A stretch of DNA of 64,000 nucleotides from assembly GCF_001005295.1 (NCBI RefSeq), contig NZ_LBMK01000011.1, positions 76,911 through 140,910 on the forward strand. Direction: 5' to 3'. Below the pieces are notes generated by a model. The model did no database searches, was not told the origin of the DNA, and was given only the letters and a program-made list of their open reading frames with translations. Position numbers and translations under genes: made by a program. This DNA is from Streptomyces yangpuensis (GTDB lineage Bacteria > Actinomycetota > Actinomycetes > Streptomycetales > Streptomycetaceae). Numbering within the stretch: the first letter of the stretch is position 1; each line of letters begins with the position of its first letter. Positions 59,528 through 64,000 of this stretch are shown here, piece after piece.

Positions 59528-62500
59528 GCGCCGCCGTGCGGTGCCGCACGACGGAACCGCCGCGCTGCTTGACGATCTCCAGCTGGGCCTGGACCCGGGT
59601 CCGCAGGTCGGCGACGTGGCTGACGATGCCAACGCTGCGGTCCCGCTCGCGCAGGGAGTCCAGCACGTCGAGCACCTCGTCCAGTGCCTGGTCGTCGAGG
59701 CTGCCGAAGCCCTCGTCGATGAAGAGGGTGTCCAGGCGGGTACCGCCCGCCTCGTCGGTGACCACGTCGGCGAGGCCCAGCGCGAGGGCGAGCGAGGCGA
59801 AGAAGGTCTCGCCGCCGGAGAGGGTGGCGGTGTCCCGCTCGCTGCCGGTCCACGCGTCGACCACGTGCAGCCCGAGGCCGGAACGCCCGCGTCCGCTCGC
59901 CCGTGCGTCGGAGTGCACCAGGGTGTAGCGGCCGCCGGACATGCGCAGCAGCCGTACCGTCGCGGCGGCGGCCACCTGCTCCAGGCGGGCGGCCAGCACG
60001 TACGCCTCCAGCCGCATCCTGCGCTCGTTGTCCGCGGAGGTGCCCGCGGTCAGGCCGGCCAGCCGGGCCACCCGGTCGTAGGCCTCCCGCAGCGGGCCGA
60101 GCGCGCGCAGCTCCTGCTCCATCTGCCGGGAGAGCCGGTCCAGCTCCACGCAGCGGACCCGGGCCGCGTCGAAGGCGGAGCCCGCCGTACGGAGCTTCGC
60201 CGCGGCCTCGGCCGCGTACGCCTCGGCGGCGTCCGGTGCGGCCGGGGGCAGCGCCGCCGCCTCGGCGGTGCCGGTCTCGCCGAGGCGGTCCGCGAGGAGG
60301 GCCTCCTCCGCCTGCCAGGCGTCCAGCCGGTGCTGGAGCGCGGTGCGTTCGTATTCCGGGAGGACGGCGTCGGCAGCGGCCTCGATCGTGTCGAAGCCGG
60401 CCTTGAAGGCGGCGTCGGCGAGCTGGTCGTCGGCCTCCTTCAGCCGGGCGGCGGCCGTCTCCGCCCGGCGCAGGGCAGTGGCGGCCCCGGCGACGATCCG
60501 GACCCGGTCCTCCAGGGTCCGGGCGCGGGCCGCGACGGTGGGCGCGTCCCGCCGCACGAGGGCGAGTTCGGCCTCCAGGGCGGCCTGTTCCCGGTCCAGG
60601 GCCTCACGGCGGGAGGCCCGGGCGGCGGCCCGGGTCTCGGCGTCGAGCCGGTCGGCGCTGCGCACGGAGTGCTCGCGCTCGGCCCGGGCCAGCTGCTCCC
60701 GGGCGGCGTGCAGGCCGGCGGCCGCGGCATGAGCGGCGGCGTGCCGGGCACTCAGGTCGGCGGTCAGGGCGAGGAGTTCGTCGGTCGTGGCGTCCCCGGC
60801 GGCGGACGCGGCCTCGGCACGGGCCTTGCGGGCGGCGGCGAGGCTGCGCTCGACGGCCGCCCGGGCCTGCTCGGCCCGTTCGAAGGCGGCGTGGGCGGCG
60901 TCCTCCGCGGCACGGTCCACGTGGCCGGGGGCCGGGCGGGCCGGAGCCGGGTGGTCCGCCGATCCGCACACGGTGCAGGCTTCCCCGGCCACCAGCGCCT
61001 CGGCGAGTTCGGCGGCGATGCCGCGCAGCCGGGCCTCCTTGAGCTCCAGCCAGCGTTCGCGCGCGGCGGCCGACTCCTCGCGCAGTTCGAGCAGTTCGCG
61101 CTCGGCGCGCTCGGCGTCGGCGGCGAACTCGTCGCGCCGCCGGGCGGCGCTGAGGTTCATCCGGGCCGGTTCCAGCCGGCCCGCGAGCTGCTCGGCCAGG
61201 GTGGCGGCCTGCTGGGCGGCGTCCGCCCGCTCCTGCAGGGCGGTGCGGGTCTCCTCCCAGCGCTCCAGCCACTCGGCGGACTCCTGGCGCTGCTCCTCGG
61301 CGGCGCGGGACTCCCGTTCCAGGTCGGCCCGTTCGCGGCCGATCTCGGCGCTGCGCTGCTCGGTGCGGTGGGCGGCGCCGAGCGCGCCCAGTTCCTCGCG
61401 CAGCCGCTGTTCGACGGCAGCGAGCTGTTCGGCGCCGGCCTCCCGCAGCGGGGGCGGCAGTTCCGCGCGCGCCGTCGTCTCGGCGTGGGCCGCGGCGAGG
61501 TGGGCCGAGCCGGCCGCGCCGCGCAGTTCCAGGGCGGGCGCCACCAGAGCTCCCCGCCGGGCCCCGTCCAGCAGGCCGCGGACCCGCTCGCGCTCGGGCT
61601 CCGCCTCGGCGAGCAGGGCGGCCCGGCGGGTGGTCTCCGCGTGCCGGCGCTGGAGCCGGTCGAGCTCCCGCGCGTCCTCGGCGGCCCGCCGGGCGGCGGC
61701 GTACCGGCTCTCGACCGCGGCCAGCGCGTATGCGGCGACGTCCAGCCGTTCCCGCGCCGAGCACCGGGCGACGGCCGCCCAGGCGCGGACCGCCCCGGCG
61801 AGCCCGGGGTCTCCCGGCTGGTGCCCGGGCAGCGGCCAGGCCCGCAGGTCCGCGCTGTCGCCGGCGGCCTGGGCGAGCCGCTGCGCGGTGTGGAGCACCT
61901 TCTCGTCGCCGGCCCGGACCCTGGCCTCGGCGGCCCGGCGCCGTTCCCCGAGGAGGGTCTCGACGGCGGCGAAGCGGCGGGTGTCGAAGAGCCGGCCGAG
62001 GAGCCGGCCGCGGGCCGCCTCGTCGGCGCGCAGGAAACGCGCGAACTCCCCCTGCGGCAGGAGCACGACCTGGCAGAACTGCTCGCGGCTCATGCCGAGC
62101 AGCTGCTCGATCTCCTCGCCGATCTCCTGGTGGGAGCGGCTGAGCGGCTCCCAGCCCTCGCCGGTGTGCTCACGCAGCCGGCTCTGCGCCTTGTCCTTGG
62201 TGGTGCCCGTGCCCCGCTTCTTCGGCCGTTCCTGTTCGGGGCGCCGGGTGATCTCCAGGCGGCGGCCGCCCGCGGTGAGTTCGAGGGTGACCTCGGTCGG
62301 GGTGCCGGCGGCGGCGTGGTCGCTGCGCAGGGTGGTGCCGGGGGCCTGGCGGGCGCCGGGCACGGAGCCGTAGAGGGCGTAGCAGACGGCGTCGAGGACG
62401 GAGGTCTTGCCCGCGCCGGTGGGGCCGTGCAGCAGGAAGATGCCGGCGCCGGAGAGGGCGTCGAAGTCGATCGTCTGGGGTTCGGCGAAGGGGCCGAAGG

Positions 62501-62528
62501 CGGTCACGGCCAGCCGGTGGAGCCTCAT
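59517..62528 (-). CDS. sbcC: exonuclease subunit SbcC
   Basis: A 1003-residue SMC-like ATPase. MRLHRLAVTAFGPFAEPQTIDF, Walker A GPTGAGKTSVLDA, long Ala/Glu/Arg coiled coil, Zn hook CTVCG (~516), signature TLSGGETFFASLALALGLAD and Walker B LDTLFIDEGFGSLD. With SbcD it cuts hairpins and processes double-strand breaks. ATG 62528 overlaps the sbcD stop by 4 bases. Confidence 0.96.
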   Translation of the reverse strand: MRLHRLAVTAFGPFAEPQTIDFDALSGAGIFLLHGPTGAGKTSVLDAVCYALYGSVPGARQAPGTTLRSDHAAAGTPTEVTLELTAGGRRLEITRRPEQERPKKRGTGTTKDKAQSRLREHTGEGWEPLSRSHQEIGEEIEQLLGMSREQFCQVVLLPQGEFARFLRADEAARGRLLGRLFDTRRFAAVETLLGERRRAAEARVRAGDEKVLHTAQRLAQAAGDSADLRAWPLPGHQPGDPGLAGAVRAWAAVARCSARERLDVAAYALAAVESRYAAARRAAEDARELDRLQRRHAETTRRAALLAEAEPERERVRGLLDGARRGALVAPALELRGAAGSAHLAAAHAETTARAELPPPLREAGAEQLAAVEQRLREELGALGAAHRTEQRSAEIGRERADLERESRAAEEQRQESAEWLERWEETRTALQERADAAQQAATLAEQLAGRLEPARMNLSAARRRDEFAADAERAERELLELREESAAARERWLELKEARLRGIAAELAEALVAGEACTVCGSADHPAPARPAPGHVDRAAEDAAHAAFERAEQARAAVERSLAAARKARAEAASAAGDATTDELLALTADLSARHAAAHAAAAGLHAAREQLARAEREHSVRSADRLDAETRAAARASRREALDREQAALEAELALVRRDAPTVAARARTLEDRVRIVAGAATALRRAETAAARLKEADDQLADAAFKAGFDTIEAAADAVLPEYERTALQHRLDAWQAEEALLADRLGETGTAEAAALPPAAPDAAEAYAAEAAAKLRTAGSAFDAARVRCVELDRLSRQMEQELRALGPLREAYDRVARLAGLTAGTSADNERRMRLEAYVLAARLEQVAAAATVRLLRMSGGRYTLVHSDARASGRGRSGLGLHVVDAWTGSERDTATLSGGETFFASLALALGLADVVTDEAGGTRLDTLFIDEGFGSLDDQALDEVLDVLDSLRERDRSVGIVSHVADLRTRVQAQLEIVKQRGGSVVRHRTAALTD

Positions 62529-63694
62529 CGGTGGTTCTCCCGGACGCTGTCGTCGGCGCGTACGTCGTCGAAGGCGCCCTGGAGGACGGCCCGTTCGGCC
62601 TCGTCCGGGAGGCCGCCGCCACGCACGTGGGCGACGAAGTCCTCGGCGATCTGCTGGTCGGTGCGGCCGCGCAGCCGCTGGGCGTAGGAGGCGCCGGTCT
62701 CCTCCCGGCGGCCCTCGGGGTCGAAGGCCAGGGTGAGGGTGTGCGGGAAGCGGGTGGCGAGGCGGGCCATGGGGTCGTCGGGGCGGACCGGGTCGGTGAG
62801 GGTGGCCTCCACCCACGCGTCCTCGTGCACGGCGTGGGCGGGATCCGCGAGGAGGTCGTCGAGGCGCCCGCGCAGCCTGGCGAGGGCGCGGGGTACGGGG
62901 GTGTCGATGCGCTCGGCGGTGACGATCTCTCCCTGCGCGCCGAGTTCGATCAGCCACATGGTCTTGCGGTGGTCGGCTTCGGAGAAGGAGTAGGCGAGCG
63001 GGGAACCGGAGTAGCGGACCCGTTCGTTGATCGTCTGGCAGCCGTGGAGGTGGCCGAGGGCGGCGTAGTCCACTCCGTCGAAGACGGAGGCGGGGACGGC
63101 CTCCACACCGCCGACGCTGATGTCGCGTTCGCTGTCGCTGGCCTGCCCGCCGGTGACGAAGGCATGGGCCAGGACGACGGAGCGGGTGCCGGGCGGGCGG
63201 GTGGCGAGGTCGGCCCGGATCCGGTCCATGGCCGCGCCCAGGACCGCTTCGTGGCTGACCCTCTGCGTCCTGAACTGGTCCTTGACCAGGGCGGGCTCCA
63301 GGTACGGCAGCCCGTAGAGCGCCACGTCACCGTGTACGTCGGCCAGTACGACGGGGTCGGCGCAGCCGGCCGGGTCGGTCCGCAGGTGGATGCCGGCGCG
63401 GCCGATCAGCCCTGCCCCGAAGCCGAGCCGGCGGGCGGAGTCGTGGTTGCCGGAGATCATGACGGTGGGCACACCGAGCTCGGCGAGCCGGTGCAGGGCC
63501 CGGTCGTACAGCTCGACGGCGGGCAGCGGGGGCACGGCACGGTCGTAGACGTCCCCGGCGACGAGGACGGCGTCGACCTCGTGCGCGCGGACCGTCTCGA
63601 CGAGGTGGTCGACGAAGGCGGCCTGGGCACCGAGCAGGTTCACACGGTGGAAGGCGCGGCCGAGGTGCCAGTCGGAGGTGTGCAGGAACTTCAC
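62525..63694 (-). CDS. sbcD: exonuclease subunit SbcD
   Basis: A 389-residue Mre11-type nuclease from GTG 63694. FLHTSDWHLGRAFH, VAGDVYDRAVPP, ISGNHDSARRLGFG, VLAHAFVTGG and YAALGHLHGCQTI give all metallophosphatase motifs. GTG 63712 would add 6 residues. Partner of sbcC immediately downstream. Confidence 0.95.
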   Translation of the reverse strand: MKFLHTSDWHLGRAFHRVNLLGAQAAFVDHLVETVRAHEVDAVLVAGDVYDRAVPPLPAVELYDRALHRLAELGVPTVMISGNHDSARRLGFGAGLIGRAGIHLRTDPAGCADPVVLADVHGDVALYGLPYLEPALVKDQFRTQRVSHEAVLGAAMDRIRADLATRPPGTRSVVLAHAFVTGGQASDSERDISVGGVEAVPASVFDGVDYAALGHLHGCQTINERVRYSGSPLAYSFSEADHRKTMWLIELGAQGEIVTAERIDTPVPRALARLRGRLDDLLADPAHAVHEDAWVEATLTDPVRPDDPMARLATRFPHTLTLAFDPEGRREETGASYAQRLRGRTDQQIAEDFVAHVRGGGLPDEAERAVLQGAFDDVRADDSVRENHR

Positions 63695-63780
63695 TCGCCG
63701 GCCCCGCCCCACATGCCGTCTCCCCCTGGTCGTGTTCCCGCTCGCTGGTCCCCTCTACGCTAACCCGTCCCCGGGGGCGC

Positions 63781-64000
63781 TCAGGGCGCGTACGTCTCCC
63801 CGCCCAGGGTGAGACCGGCACTGCCGGCCGTGCTGTCGGCGAGCCAGGCCTCGAAGGCGGGCAGGTCCGCCTCGGGAAGGGCGACCTCGATCTCCACGGC
63901 GGCCCCGTAGCGCAGGTCCACCACGGTCCGCCCTGTGGAGCGCAGGTCGTTCTGCGTCTTGCCGGCCCGCTGGTGGTCGACGGTGACGGTGGCGAGCCGG
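63781..64000 (-). CDS. YigZ/IMPACT family protein, C-terminal part
   Basis: Cut by the window edge. The visible 72 residues include TVTVDHQRAGKTQNDLRSTG, VVDLRYGAAVEIEVALPEADLPAFEAWL and end GGETYAP. They fit the C-terminal (DUF1949-like) part of YigZ family proteins. Ends 87 bases before the sbcD start on the same strand. Function unknown; related to IMPACT translation regulators. Confidence 0.7.
   Translation of the reverse strand, partial: RLATVTVDHQRAGKTQNDLRSTGRTVVDLRYGAAVEIEVALPEADLPAFEAWLADSTAGSAGLTLGGETYAP

Overview
This window is chromosomal DNA of a Streptomyces or very close relative. The evidence is very high GC with strong third-position GC bias, GTG/TTG starts, short SD motifs, many 4- or 8-base gene overlaps, and families typical of Streptomyces: DUF397 plus XRE/DUF5753 pairs, DUF5999, MurT/GatD, a Nur-type nickel operon, TAP-like hydrolases and SARP-like NB-ARC ATPases. 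I see no rRNA, tRNA, IS element, prophage or CRISPR array.

Layout. 1-7 kb: an O-methyltransferase, a secreted beta-helix protein, an I36-type secreted inhibitor, and a 1278-residue HTH/nSTAND/WD40 receptor. 7-12.6 kb: a conserved small membrane protein and a five-gene ABC importer (nikABCDE-like, minus strand) headed by a near-perfect Nur box, so probably a nickel importer. 12.7-19.3 kb: FnIII lipoprotein, NB-ARC/TPR ATPase, DUF5999 with a linked 30-residue ORF, SRPBCC protein, repeat-rich spacer, acyl-CoA dehydrogenase and a divergent TetR gene. 19.4-25.4 kb: core metabolism and envelope genes (peptide deformylase, murT-gatD, phosphofructokinase, CtaG-like protein, PlsC-like acyltransferase).

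25.4-32 kb: a secreted TAP-like hydrolase and the full urease operon ureA-B-C-F-G-D. Urease needs nickel, which fits the Nur-boxed importer 15 kb away. 32.4-34.2 kb: a whiJ/abaA-like developmental module (RsbW-like ATPase, XRE/DUF5753, DUF397). 34.2-38.8 kb: biotin synthesis, with bioF divergent from bioB-bioA-bioD. 39-45 kb: GNAT, two tandem CNNM/CBS membrane proteins, an SGNH hydrolase, purB and a Mug-type glycosylase that seems to start at CTG. 45-50 kb: two unknown proteins, then an ABC exporter divergent from a two-component system. The divergent promoter carries two C5-N4-G5 palindromes exactly 22 bp apart.

50-64 kb: a ROK regulator, a GntR regulator with a palindrome over its -35, an alpha/beta hydrolase, a PhoD phosphatase preceded by a PHO-box-like repeat, an ACT-GNAT fusion, a DUF885 protein, a rhodanese, an Lrp regulator, sbcD-sbcC, and the C-terminal part of a YigZ-like protein cut by the window edge.

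Most genes are recognisable by family from their sequence. The less explained material is the WD40 receptor with near-identical DNA repeats, the 30-residue ORF behind DUF5999, the Cys-rich BioB tail, a 21-base in-frame repeat inside the ure operon, and several well-formed operators.
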